A stretch of 64,000 nt of DNA from Burkholderiales bacterium (GTDB taxonomy: Bacteria; Pseudomonadota; Gammaproteobacteria; Burkholderiales; Casimicrobiaceae), in contig JANXNI010000052.1 of the NCBI GenBank assembly GCA_025354165.1, forward strand, positions 82,191 through 146,190. The letters are read 5' to 3'. Shown one piece after another: positions 63,995-64,000 of the stretch (positions are counted from its first letter, which is position 1; the number at the start of each line of letters is the position of its first letter). The position numbers and the translations under genes were made by a program. The notes below the pieces were generated by a model. That model was not told the origin of the DNA, did not search any database, and saw only the letters and a list, made by a program, of their open reading frames with translations.

Positions 63995-64000
63995 AGTCGA

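Overview
The window reads as a chromosomal segment of a betaproteobacterium, probably Burkholderiales or Nitrosomonadales (inference). The evidence is the hupB–tRNA-Val–tRNA-Asp–ppiD block, the ffs–dnaX–ybaB–recR block, betaproteobacterial-looking core proteins and a moderately high G+C content. There is no prophage, plasmid or CRISPR array. Most genes are housekeeping, and the unusual content lies in the intergenic repeats and in a respiration/stress region at 35–56 kb.

Layout. 0–8.3 kb: HU protein, two tRNAs, PpiD chaperone, guaB, a DUF2059 protein, guaA, and a lytic transglycosylase on the opposite strand. 8.3–11.8 kb: 4.5S RNA, dnaX, ybaB, recR and a small membrane protein. 11.9–17.7 kb, mostly minus strand: rsmA, a DUF3445 protein, a PolB-like exonuclease, cysM, a ComEA-like protein and alr. 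17.9–23.4 kb: lplT, a ROK sugar kinase, msrA, a membrane protein, an M48 protease and murB. 23.4–29.5 kb: a SMUG1-type uracil-DNA glycosylase run, YajQ, and an ABC efflux operon of ATPase, permease and adaptor. 29.7–33.3 kb: a HAD phosphatase, a PIN/antitoxin pair with an operator-like palindrome, a lipoprotein and argG. 33.3–36 kb: two fasciclin proteins divergent from a TetR regulator.

36–42.7 kb is a respiratory and nitric-oxide cluster on the minus strand. It holds a shortened cbb3-type oxidase set (ccoN with a CcoS-like N-terminus, ccoO, a monoheme cytochrome c, SCO and a membrane protein). Upstream lies a globin–nnrS–nsrR operon with a clear NsrR-type operator. 43–52 kb carries a CHASE3 histidine kinase with two response regulators, and genes with a stress flavour: large catalase, hemerythrin, a 24-residue membrane peptide, a PhnA-like membrane protein, a glycine-zipper protein and DUF1328. 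52–64 kb holds ferredoxin fdxA, a LytS/LytR-type two-component pair whose kinase ends in two TM2 domains, corA, a GspE/PilB ATPase, gnd with gluconokinase, a YhbY protein with a long glycine-rich tail, rlmE, and a complete IS1595-family insertion sequence.

The most notable structure is a family of intergenic imperfect palindromes. Five complete copies are each exactly 116 bp, and all sit at or just beyond the 3' ends of genes. A sixth copy is split by the IS1595 element, whose 8-bp target duplication falls on the exact centre of the palindrome. One copy supplies the stop codon of rsmA. At least four other dispersed repeat types occur, and one of them is inserted in frame into dnaX and into the DUF3445 gene.
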